The translations under genes were made by a program, and so were the position numbers. DNA of 64,000 nt, from contig NZ_BCWQ01000003.1 in assembly GCF_001592285.1 (NCBI RefSeq), forward strand, positions 62,001 through 126,000, given 5' to 3'. The DNA comes from Hydrogenophaga pseudoflava NBRC 102511. Lineage in GTDB: Bacteria > Pseudomonadota > Gammaproteobacteria > Burkholderiales > Burkholderiaceae_C. Positions 33,702 through 41,207 of this stretch are shown piece by piece. Under the pieces are notes generated by a model that saw only the letters and a program-made list of their open reading frames with translations, was not told the origin of the DNA and made no database searches. Each line of letters starts with the position of its first letter. Positions within the stretch are counted from its first letter, which is position 1.

Positions 33702-35848
33702 AGTTCGGCCCGCTGGACCTGCCCTCGCTGCCGGCGCTGACGCTGCCGCGGCTGCCGCTGGCGGCGTTCCGGCGGCGCATCGTGTTCCACGGCGTGTTCC
33801 TGCTGCTGGCGTTGGCGGTGGTGGGGCTGGCGCTGACGCTGCTGGCCGAGGAGAAGCAGCGCGCGCGGGCGCGCTACGAGGCGGGCTTCCGGCAGACGCT
33901 CTCCACCCTGGCCGCGCAGCTGCGCCACCCCACCGGGCAGCTGGCGCTGATCAACGCCGACGCGGTGGCGCCTTCGGACGCGGGGCTCTCGCCGGTGGTG
34001 CTGCCGTTCTCCGCGCTCGACTACTCCGACCCGTTCAAGGCGCGGCAGGCGGTGGAAATGAGCGGCTGCGCGGTGCACTGGCCGAACGACGGCGGGCAGC
34101 TGTGTGTGGGTGTGGGCAACAGCGCGTACGCGGGCGGCGTGGTCTACCTGGTGGCCGACCTGGTGCTGCCACCGGCGGTGGCGCGCGAGAAGGGCACGCT
34201 GGAGCTGGACCCGGTGAGCCACGCGGTGATCCGCGCCGAGACCGCCGCCGGCACCGAGCGCTGGGTCGCGCCCTTCGAGGCACCGGGCGACGCACCGGCC
34301 GACCTGGGCGACGGCGGCCTGCGCGGCCGCATCACCGGCTTCGCGGGCGAGGGCACGCTGCTGGTCAAGGGCTCGCGGCCGGTGCGCGACTTCCGCGGCT
34401 GGCTCTGGCAGGAGGCCGGCTGCGCGGTGCCGGGCCAGGCCCTGCCGGACTGCGCGCGCCGCAGCCTGCTCTCGCTGCGCGTGCCGGTCGAGGCCTGGCG
34501 CAAGGCGCTGTTTGCCAAAGGACCACGCACCTGGCCGCCGGCCGACCTGGCGCAGACGCGGCTGCACCTGCAATGGGTGGGGCCGGGCGGGCGGGTGCTG
34601 TTCGACAGCGCGCGGCCGGGCGCGGAACGGGCGTTTTCGCTGCAGCAGCTGGCGGGCACGCTGTCCGAGGGCGAGGTGCTGCGCATCGAGCGCCTGGGCG
34701 CCGACCAGCCGCAGCTGGTGACGCAGCTGCGCGGCCAGGCGCAGGGCGAGGGCGTGGCCGCGCCCTGGCTCACGCGCCTGATCCTGCGGCTGCCCTCCAG
34801 CGACACCCGCACGCAGGTGTCGGCCAGCGAAACCGTCAGCACCTCCAGCGGCCGCTACCAGCTGAGCCTCAGCGGCGAGCTGGCCAGCGTGGACCGCAGC
34901 CTGAGCGCCACCGCCACGCGCGTGAGCGGCTTTGTGGGCGCGATGCTGGCGGCGATCTTCCTGGCCTGGCTGGTGATCGAACTGGGCCTGATCCGGCCGG
35001 TGGCGCTGCTGACCCAGCGCGCGGCGGCGCTGAACTACAACATGCAGGACCCGCAGGTCGAGCGGCGGCTGGGCGATCTGGACGTGAGCGAGTTCCGCGG
35101 ACGCGACGAGATGGGCATCCTGGCCGGCTCGCTGGCGGCGCTGCTGCAGCGGGTGAAGGAGGGCGTGCGGCGCGAGCACCTGCGCAACGAGCAGGAGCGC
35201 GACATGTGGCACGCGGTGGGCCACGAGATCATGTCGCCGCTGCAGTCGCTGATGGTGCTGCACGGCGACGCGGCCGACCCCAGCCACCGCTATGTGCACC
35301 GCATGCAGCAGGCGGTGCGCGCGCTCTACGGCACGGCCTCGCCGAGCGAGGCGATCACCGCGGCCACGGTGGAGGTGGACGCGCTGGACCTGGACACCTT
35401 CCTGCGCCACGTGGCCGAGAACGCGCCCTACGCCGGCATCGCCGATGTGGTCTACGCGCCGGCCGGCGCGCCGGTGTGGGTGCAGGCCGACGAACACTCG
35501 CTGGAGGACGTGGTGACCCACGTGCTGCGCAACGCCGACCGCTACCGCCCCACGGGCACGCCGGTGACGCTGGCGCTGTCGGGCCTGGGCGAGGCGATGG
35601 TGGCGCTGGAGATCCACAACACCGGCCCGGCGATTCCCGAGGCGCTGCTGGACAAGATCTTCGACTACGGCGTGAGCGACGGCGCGGCCAGCGGCGCGCA
35701 GGGCGAGGGCCGCGGCCAGGGCCTGTTCGTCGCACGCACCTACATGGCCAAGATGGGTGGCACCATCACGGCCGCGAACGTCGGCGACGGCGTCAGCTTC
35801 ACGCTGCGCCTGCCGCGCGCCACCTCACGAACGCCCACTTCCGCATGA
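33698..35848 (+). CDS. Membrane sensor histidine kinase
   Basis: A 716-residue kinase from GTG 33698. A first membrane helix at about 27-48 (IVFHGVFLLLALAVVGLALTL), a large periplasmic sensor to about 405, a second helix (VGAMLAAIFLAWLVIEL), a HAMP-like linker, then the H-box VGHEIMSPLQSL carrying the phospho-His. The ATPase domain has LRNADRY (N box), HNTGPAIP (G1) and GRGQGLFVARTYMAKMGG (G2). The sensor domain matches no family I know. It is partner of the response regulator upstream; the exonuclease ATG overlaps its stop. Confidence 0.88.
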   Translation: MKFGPLDLPSLPALTLPRLPLAAFRRRIVFHGVFLLLALAVVGLALTLLAEEKQRARARYEAGFRQTLSTLAAQLRHPTGQLALINADAVAPSDAGLSPVVLPFSALDYSDPFKARQAVEMSGCAVHWPNDGGQLCVGVGNSAYAGGVVYLVADLVLPPAVAREKGTLELDPVSHAVIRAETAAGTERWVAPFEAPGDAPADLGDGGLRGRITGFAGEGTLLVKGSRPVRDFRGWLWQEAGCAVPGQALPDCARRSLLSLRVPVEAWRKALFAKGPRTWPPADLAQTRLHLQWVGPGGRVLFDSARPGAERAFSLQQLAGTLSEGEVLRIERLGADQPQLVTQLRGQAQGEGVAAPWLTRLILRLPSSDTRTQVSASETVSTSSGRYQLSLSGELASVDRSLSATATRVSGFVGAMLAAIFLAWLVIELGLIRPVALLTQRAAALNYNMQDPQVERRLGDLDVSEFRGRDEMGILAGSLAALLQRVKEGVRREHLRNEQERDMWHAVGHEIMSPLQSLMVLHGDAADPSHRYVHRMQQAVRALYGTASPSEAITAATVEVDALDLDTFLRHVAENAPYAGIADVVYAPAGAPVWVQADEHSLEDVVTHVLRNADRYRPTGTPVTLALSGLGEAMVALEIHNTGPAIPEALLDKIFDYGVSDGAASGAQGEGRGQGLFVARTYMAKMGGTITAANVGDGVSFTLRLPRATSRTPTSA

Positions 35849-36465
35849 ACCGCATCGCCGTCATCGACTTTGAAACCACCGGCACCTCGCCGAACCTGGG
35901 CGACCGCGCGACCGAGGTCGCGATCGTGATGACCGAGGGCGGGCGCGTGGTGGACCGCTTCCAGAGCCTGATGAACGCGGGCGTGCGCATCCCGTCCTTC
36001 ATCACGCAGCTGACGGGCATCACGAACGCGATGGTGCAGGCCGCGCCGCCGGCCGCGCAGGTGATGGCCGAGGCCGCACGCTTCGTGGGCGATGCGCCGA
36101 TGGTGGCGCACAACGCGGGTTTCGACCGGCGCTACTGGCAGGCCGAGCTGGCGCTGTGTGGTCTGCCGGCGCTGCAACCCTATGCCTGCACGGTGCTGCT
36201 GTCGCGCCGGCTGTACCCGGAGGCACCGAGCCACAAGCTGGGGCAGTTGGTGGACTGGTTCGGCCTGCCGCGCACGGGCAAGGCGCACCGGGCGCTGGCG
36301 GATGCGGAGATGGCGACGGAGCTGCTGGGGCGCATCCGGCACGACCTGCTTCTCAAGCACGGTGTGGCGCGGCCAGACCACGCGTTTCTTTGTGCTTTGC
36401 AGGCTTGTTCGAAGGCTTCTTTGCCGAAGTTTTTTGCTCGTCAGGCTTCGGTGGCTCTGGCCTGA
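35845..36465 (+). CDS. DEDDh 3'-5' exonuclease (DnaQ/epsilon-like)
   Basis: A 206-residue exonuclease. ExoI motif IDFETTGTSP supplies the DEDD Asp and Glu, ExoII lies in MVAHNAGFDRRYW and ExoIII in HRALADAEMA, the His-x4-Asp form. It resembles the proofreading subunit of DNA polymerase III and RNase T-like proteins and lacks an extra domain. The ATG overlaps the kinase stop (ATGA), an unusual operon partner for a two-component pair. The C-terminal 30 residues are irregular, and a repeat-like element follows. Confidence 0.88.
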   Translation: MNRIAVIDFETTGTSPNLGDRATEVAIVMTEGGRVVDRFQSLMNAGVRIPSFITQLTGITNAMVQAAPPAAQVMAEAARFVGDAPMVAHNAGFDRRYWQAELALCGLPALQPYACTVLLSRRLYPEAPSHKLGQLVDWFGLPRTGKAHRALADAEMATELLGRIRHDLLLKHGVARPDHAFLCALQACSKASLPKFFARQASVALA

Positions 36466-36580
36466 GTTTTCTTTTGTCTTGTTTCTTTCGCGGCGTTGGT
36501 TCAGAGCCGGGTGTGCGAAGCAAGAGGAGACAGGGATGTCCGACTCCCCTGCCTTCTGATGCGTTCACGCACGCCCCTCA

Positions 36581-36730
36581 CAGGGTGATGGCGCCGTCCG
36601 CAGGCGCAGGCCCCATTCGCGCATGCCACAGAGTTGGGCGCGCCCACCCGGTGTTCATGAAGCAATGGCGGCGAACAGGCGAGCGCGCGTGCGAGGTGGG
36701 CCGGAGCCTGCGGGCGGCGCCATCACCCTG
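36581..36730. repeat. Intergenic imperfect inverted repeat, about 150 bp
   Basis: Left arm 36581-36605 (CAGGGTGATGGCGCCGTCCG then CAGGC) and right arm 36706-36730 are reverse complements at 24 of 25 positions, with weaker pairing extending inward to about 34 bases per arm. The element lies in the 302-base gap (36466-36767) between the exonuclease and the binding-protein gene, which are convergent. It holds no gene I would defend. It could act as a strong transcription stop, a structured RNA, or be one copy of a family of intergenic repeats. Confidence 0.7.
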
Positions 36731-36767
36731 GCGCGAGGTCCAAGCCCAGAAAAGACACGAAAGAAGC

Positions 36768-37676
36768 TCAGTCCCGAAGCAACCCAGCCAACGACAGAGT
36801 CCCGGTCACAGCAGGCACAGAAGGCGCCTGCCACGACAGACCCGCCTCCCGCGCCCACACCTGCAGCTCCCCGGAAGCCGAAGCACGCGCCACCACCCGG
36901 TTCACCGCCTCCAGCAGATCCGCCTTCGACGACAGCGCCACCCAGCCCAGGTTGATCCCCAGCGGCCGCGCGGGCCCCGCCTGCAGGGTCGTGCCCGGCT
37001 TGCGCGCCCGGTAGGTGTCGAACGCCGCGGACGGCACCATCAGCGCGTCCACCCGGCCGCTGTCCAGCGCCGCCCAGACATCCTCGCGCTGCCCCAGCGA
37101 CACCATGTCCTTGGCCAGCGCACCGCCGCCGTACATGGCCACCAGCGTGCCTTCGAGCGTGCCCGCCACCGCGGCCACCTTGCGGCCCTTCAGATCACCC
37201 AGCGACACCGCCACGGGCGCACCGGCGCGCTGCACGATCACCAGCGCCGTGCCCTGGTAGGACTGGCTCGGCACCAGCGTGCCCAGCGGCACGAAAGGCC
37301 GCTCGCGCGGCGGCTTGGCGCCCGGGTGGTCCGGTGTCTTGAAACGCTCGCGCGTCGGCGGCCCCAGGTCCGAGGCCAGCAGCGGAAAACCGCTGGCCAG
37401 ATCGCACAGGCCGGCCGAGAGCATGGCGTTGACCTCGTGCGTCAGCATCGCCTCCTTCTCGACCTCGGGCTCGAAGGGCATGAGCTTCAGCTCGCGCCCC
37501 AGCTCGCGCGCCACCGCCTCGGCCAGCTTCACGTCGAAGCCCGTGACCTGGCCCTTGCGCGCCATCGAGAACGGCGGGTTGTCCTCGGCCATGCAGACCG
37601 TCAGCGGCGCCGCCTGCGCCAGCGCCATCACCGGTGCGAGCAGCAGCGACGCCATCAGCGCGCGCGGGGTGTTCAC
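36768..37676 (-). CDS. Periplasmic binding protein of a PQQ dehydrogenase operon (XoxJ/MoxJ-like)
   Basis: A 302-residue SBP_bac_3-type protein. GTG start at 37676 (GTGA overlap with the cytochrome stop) gives a signal peptide, ALMASLLLAPVMALAQAA, followed by PLTVCMAEDNPPFSM, the typical first strand. Extracytoplasmic binding proteins encoded beside methanol/ethanol dehydrogenases (MoxJ/XoxJ) help activate the quinoprotein rather than serve an ABC importer; no permease is nearby. It is the last of three genes: dehydrogenase, cytochrome c, binding protein. Confidence 0.8.
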   Translation of the reverse strand: MNTPRALMASLLLAPVMALAQAAPLTVCMAEDNPPFSMARKGQVTGFDVKLAEAVARELGRELKLMPFEPEVEKEAMLTHEVNAMLSAGLCDLASGFPLLASDLGPPTRERFKTPDHPGAKPPRERPFVPLGTLVPSQSYQGTALVIVQRAGAPVAVSLGDLKGRKVAAVAGTLEGTLVAMYGGGALAKDMVSLGQREDVWAALDSGRVDALMVPSAAFDTYRARKPGTTLQAGPARPLGINLGWVALSSKADLLEAVNRVVARASASGELQVWAREAGLSWQAPSVPAVTGTLSLAGLLRD

Positions 37677-38041
37677 AGCTCTTTCCCTCCACGCGTCGCC
37701 ACGTAGTTCCACAGCAGCTCGATCGCCTCCGGCTCCAGCGCGCCCTTGAACGAGGGCATGTTGCCCTTGCCGTTGGTCACGGAGTTGTAGAAGCGCTCGC
37801 GCTGCTCGGTGGGGAACTTGCGCAGGTCATACACCGTGGTGCCCGCGTTGACCATGTTGCGGCCATGGCACTGCGCGCAGGTGCGGTGGAACTGCTCGCG
37901 GCCTTTTTCCACCGCCTCGGCGGTGAAGGGGGCTGCGGGCGGGATCTCCACCGGCAGCGTCTGGGCCGGCACGGTGTTCGACTGCGCCAGCGCCGCGCCC
38001 GTGAGGGCGAGCGCACACAGGATGGGTTCACGCCAGCGCAT
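37673..38041 (-). CDS. Periplasmic c-type cytochrome
   Basis: A 122-residue protein with a signal peptide (MRWREPILCALALTGAALAQ) and a single haem-binding CAQCH (in FHRTCAQCHGRNM), plus NMPSF supplying a likely methionine ligand. It fits the electron acceptor of the PQQ dehydrogenase whose gene ends three bases upstream (XoxG/exaB-like role). The start at 38041 excludes an extension that would run antiparallel into the dehydrogenase frame. Confidence 0.88.
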   Translation of the reverse strand: MRWREPILCALALTGAALAQSNTVPAQTLPVEIPPAAPFTAEAVEKGREQFHRTCAQCHGRNMVNAGTTVYDLRKFPTEQRERFYNSVTNGKGNMPSFKGALEPEAIELLWNYVATRGGKEL

Positions 38042-38043
38042 CG

Positions 38044-39711
38044 TCAATCGACAGCAAAGGTCCAGACCGACCCGCCGGCGGGCACCTGCGACATGCGCTC
38101 GTCGCCCAGCAGCGCCCACACACCGCCCGCACCCGAGACGATGCTCACGTACTGCTTGCCCTTGTGCTCGAAGGTCACCGGCAGACCGATGATGCCGCTG
38201 CTGGTCTGGAACTCGTAGAGCTTCTTGCCGTTGTTCGCGTCCACCGCGATGAACTCGCCCGTGGCCGCGCCGGTGAACACCAGGCCGCCGCCGGTAGACA
38301 GCGTGCCGGCCATGCTCGGTTGGCCCGGCCACGCCATCTGCCACTTGCTCTTGCCGGTCATCGGGTCGATGGCGCTGAGGTAACCGTGCGGTTCGTTCTT
38401 GGGCATGTTCACGCCGCGGAAGTTCACGCCCAGGTACCACTCGCCCTTCTTGTACTCGGGCTTGGCCAGCTGGTAGGGCCAGCTGATGTTGAGCGTGTTG
38501 GCGTAGGCGAGACCCGTGGACGGGTTCCAGGACATCGGCGTCCAGTTCTTGCCGCCGAGCACGCTGGGGAAGATCTCCACGTCTTCACCGGCGCGCGCCT
38601 TCTTGTCGGTTTCGGTGGGCACCGGGCGGCCGGTCTTGAGGTCGATGCGCTCGGCCCAGTTGACCTTCACATAGGGATTGGCCGCCAGCAGCTCGCCGCT
38701 GGCGCGGTCGAGCACGTAGAAGAAGCCGTTGCGGTTGGCCTGCGCCAGCACCTTGCGGTCCTTGCCGCCGATCTTCATGTCGACCAGCATGCCGACCTCG
38801 GTGGCGTCGTAGTCGTAGGGGTCGTTGGGGCTGAACTGGTAGTGCCACACGAGCTCGCCGGTCTTGGGGCGGATCGCCACGACCGAGGCGATGTAGAGGT
38901 TGTCGCCCTTGCGCGCGTTCGGGTTCCAGGGGCCGCCGTTGCCGGTGCCCCAGTAGACCAGGTCCAGATCGGGGTCGTAGGCACCGGTCAGCCAGGTCGG
39001 TGCGCCGCCCTTGAGGTGCGTGTCGCCGGGCCAGGTGTCGCCGCCCTTCTGGTCGGGCGCAGCGGTGGTGTAGAAGCGCCAGAGCTGCTTGCCGGTGGCC
39101 GGGTCCCAGCCGTCGATGAAGCCGCGCGTGCCGTACTCGCCGCCGGCGATGCCGGTCAGCACCACACCATTGGCAATCAGCGGCGCGCTGGTCATGGCCT
39201 GGCCGTTCTGGTAGTCGGCGGCCTTGCTCTTCCACAGCTGCTTGCCGGTCTTGGCGTCCATCGCCATCACGTGGGCGTCCAGCGTGCTGCGGAACAGCTT
39301 GCCGTCGTAGATGGCGGCACCGCGGTTGAGGATGCCGCAGCAGGCCATCTTGAACACGTCCTGGGGCAGCTCGATCTCCTGCTTCCAGATCTGCTTGCCG
39401 GTGGCCGGGTCGAGCGCAACGGTGCTGTTGTGCGTGGTCACGTACATCACGCCGTTGTGCACGATGGGCTGCGACTCCTGGCCCTGCGGGTTGTTCAGGC
39501 TGTAGGCCCAGACCGGGCGCAGCTTGGCCGCGTTGTTCGTGTTGATCTGCTTGAGCGGGCTGTAGCGCTGGTTGTTGTAGCCCATGCCGTAGGTGAGCAC
39601 GTCGCCGGGCGTGGCGCTGTCGCGCTTGAGGTCGTCCAGGGACTGGGCGTGCAGGCTGGTGGCGAGCAGCGCAAGCGCGGCCGCGCCCGCCCATCGGGTG
39701 GTCTGTTGCAT
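38044..39711 (-). CDS. PQQ-dependent methanol/ethanol-type dehydrogenase, probably lanthanide-dependent
   Basis: A 555-residue quinoprotein with a signal peptide (ALALLATSLHAQ) and eight-bladed propeller repeats (ALDPATGKQIWKQ, AMDAKTGKQLWKS, GWDPATGKQLWRF). The vicinal Cys pair is in MACCGILN. Near the metal site, Asp300-Tyr301-Asp302 (precursor numbering) has the extra Asp two residues after the catalytic Asp that marks lanthanide enzymes such as XoxF and PedH. It oxidises an alcohol in the periplasm and passes electrons to the adjacent cytochrome. AGGAG precedes the ATG. Shorter than XoxF (about 600 residues); substrate unknown. Confidence 0.88.
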   Translation of the reverse strand: MQQTTRWAGAAALALLATSLHAQSLDDLKRDSATPGDVLTYGMGYNNQRYSPLKQINTNNAAKLRPVWAYSLNNPQGQESQPIVHNGVMYVTTHNSTVALDPATGKQIWKQEIELPQDVFKMACCGILNRGAAIYDGKLFRSTLDAHVMAMDAKTGKQLWKSKAADYQNGQAMTSAPLIANGVVLTGIAGGEYGTRGFIDGWDPATGKQLWRFYTTAAPDQKGGDTWPGDTHLKGGAPTWLTGAYDPDLDLVYWGTGNGGPWNPNARKGDNLYIASVVAIRPKTGELVWHYQFSPNDPYDYDATEVGMLVDMKIGGKDRKVLAQANRNGFFYVLDRASGELLAANPYVKVNWAERIDLKTGRPVPTETDKKARAGEDVEIFPSVLGGKNWTPMSWNPSTGLAYANTLNISWPYQLAKPEYKKGEWYLGVNFRGVNMPKNEPHGYLSAIDPMTGKSKWQMAWPGQPSMAGTLSTGGGLVFTGAATGEFIAVDANNGKKLYEFQTSSGIIGLPVTFEHKGKQYVSIVSGAGGVWALLGDERMSQVPAGGSVWTFAVD

Positions 39712-39800
39712 GGATGTCTCCTGTGGGTTGAGGCTGCGCCTCTGGTTGTTGTCTGTCCTCTTTCATTGTGGGAATTTGGGCGCCGCGGATCACGTCCGGG

Positions 39801-39836
39801 TTTTCCCGGTGGGAAAAGTGTTCTGCAGTGGAACAC
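39801..39836. promoter_or_regulatory. Two abutting palindromes in the divergent promoter region
   Basis: TTTTCCC-GGT-GGGAAAA at 39801-39817 and GTGTTC-N7-GAACAC at 39818-39836 are perfect palindromes placed end to end in the 170-base gap between the PQQ dehydrogenase and the GAF/Fis regulator. They are good candidate operators; the second has the spacing expected for a Fis-type dimer. Which regulator binds is inference. Confidence 0.6.
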
Positions 39837-39881
39837 TCACCCACACCGCCGCTTCGGACGCGAGACTTCGCCCCCACCACC

Positions 39882-41084
39882 ATGCGCGCCCCCCACCGAA
39901 CCCTGTCCACCCAGGACCTGCCGCCGCAGCCGTTCTTCCAGACGCCCGAGCAGCGCGCGGCGCTGGCGCGCCAGCGCTTCTTCGAGGAACAGCAGCACCC
40001 CGCCGGTCTGGTGAGCGAGGCGGTGATCCGCTCCTGGGGCCGCAGCCGCACGCTGGGCCACGCCAGCCACAAGATGCCCGCGCTGGACCCGGTCAACCGC
40101 AGCGCGCTGAGCGCCGCGCTGGCGCGCAACCGGCGCCTGCTGGAGGCCGCGCACGGCGACCTGCAGCAGCTCGAAGCCGCGCTCGCAGGCACCGCCAGCC
40201 GCCTGATGCTGACCGACGCGCACGGGGTCATCGTGCACGCCTCGCGCGGCACGGGCGACCCCGAACAGAAGGTGCTGGACGCCGCCACGCGCGTGGGCGT
40301 CCAGCTGGCCGAGGAGGTGCTGGGCACCAACGCGCCGGGCATCGTGGTGCAGACCGGCATGGCCTGCACCGTGCAGTGCTGCGAGCACTTCTACGAGGTG
40401 TTCGGCCAGGTGCGCTGCGCGGCCGCACCGATCCACGACGTGCACGGCCGGCTGGTCGGTGTGCTGGACGTGTCCACCGAATCGCGCGCCTTCGGCTTCG
40501 ACGCCGCGGCCGTGGTCGGCGTGTACGCCACCTCGATCGAGAACCGCCTGCTGCAGGCGCAATCCGACGAGCACCTGGTGCTGCATTTCCAGGCCGCCCC
40601 CGCGCTGCTGGGCACGCCGATGGAGGGACTGGCCGGCGTGGACCACGGCGGTCGCGTGGTCTGGGTCAACGCCACCGGCCACAGCCTGCTGGGCCGCCCG
40701 TCGCGCCAGGAGGTGGCGCCGGTGGAAGAGCTGTTCGGCCACGGGCTGGCGCAGCTGCTGCCCCTGTGCGGCGCCACCGAAGCCCTGCGCCTGCAGCTGC
40801 CCAGCGGCCTGGGCATCTGGGTGCGCGCGACCCTGGGTCTGCGCGATGGCATCGACTTCCGGCACGCGGTCGCCTGGCCGGCCACCGTGCCACCCGCGCC
40901 CGGGCCGGTACCCGCCGCCGAGCCCGAGGCCCCGGCGCCCGCCCCGGCGGCCGCCCCCTCGCTGGCCCAGACCCAGCAGCGCCTGATCGAAGACGCGCTG
41001 CAGGCCAACGGCGGCAACGTCGCGCGCACCGCGCGCCAGCTCGGCGTCTCGCGCGGCCTGGTCTACCGGCACCTGCGGAAATAG
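39882..41084 (+). CDS. AcoR-like GAF/Fis regulator lacking the AAA+ domain
   Basis: A 400-residue regulator. The N-terminal LVSEAVIRSWGRSRTLG segment and the GAF region (VQLAEEVLGTNAPGIVVQ; CCEHFYEVFGQVRCAAAPIHD) are those of AcoR-type sigma-54 activators. A PAS-like part follows, then a Pro/Ala linker and a Fis helix-turn-helix (NGGNVARTARQLGVSRGLVYRHL). The AAA+ domain with GAFTGA, normally between, is absent, so it cannot open sigma-54 promoters by itself. It is divergent from the PQQ dehydrogenase operon, its likely target. The start at ATG 39882 is by homology of the first residues; an upstream start at 39768 is possible. Confidence 0.83.
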   Translation: MRAPHRTLSTQDLPPQPFFQTPEQRAALARQRFFEEQQHPAGLVSEAVIRSWGRSRTLGHASHKMPALDPVNRSALSAALARNRRLLEAAHGDLQQLEAALAGTASRLMLTDAHGVIVHASRGTGDPEQKVLDAATRVGVQLAEEVLGTNAPGIVVQTGMACTVQCCEHFYEVFGQVRCAAAPIHDVHGRLVGVLDVSTESRAFGFDAAAVVGVYATSIENRLLQAQSDEHLVLHFQAAPALLGTPMEGLAGVDHGGRVVWVNATGHSLLGRPSRQEVAPVEELFGHGLAQLLPLCGATEALRLQLPSGLGIWVRATLGLRDGIDFRHAVAWPATVPPAPGPVPAAEPEAPAPAPAAAPSLAQTQQRLIEDALQANGGNVARTARQLGVSRGLVYRHLRK

Positions 41085-41207
41085 GCGACCGCCCGGGTCG
41101 CCCACGCCCACGCTCGGACACCCGGGCGGGTGGCCCCGCGCGTGATAAGGTCAAAAGCGCCACCCGCCAAAAAACCCTTTTTCCACGCCCGAAGGAAGCC
41201 CGCACGG

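Noticed and set aside
36353-36568. 71-codon basic minus-strand frame at the end of the exonuclease gene
   Set aside because: Low-complexity Lys/Pro/Arg sequence overlapping a well-supported gene and next to a repeat element; no ribosome binding site.
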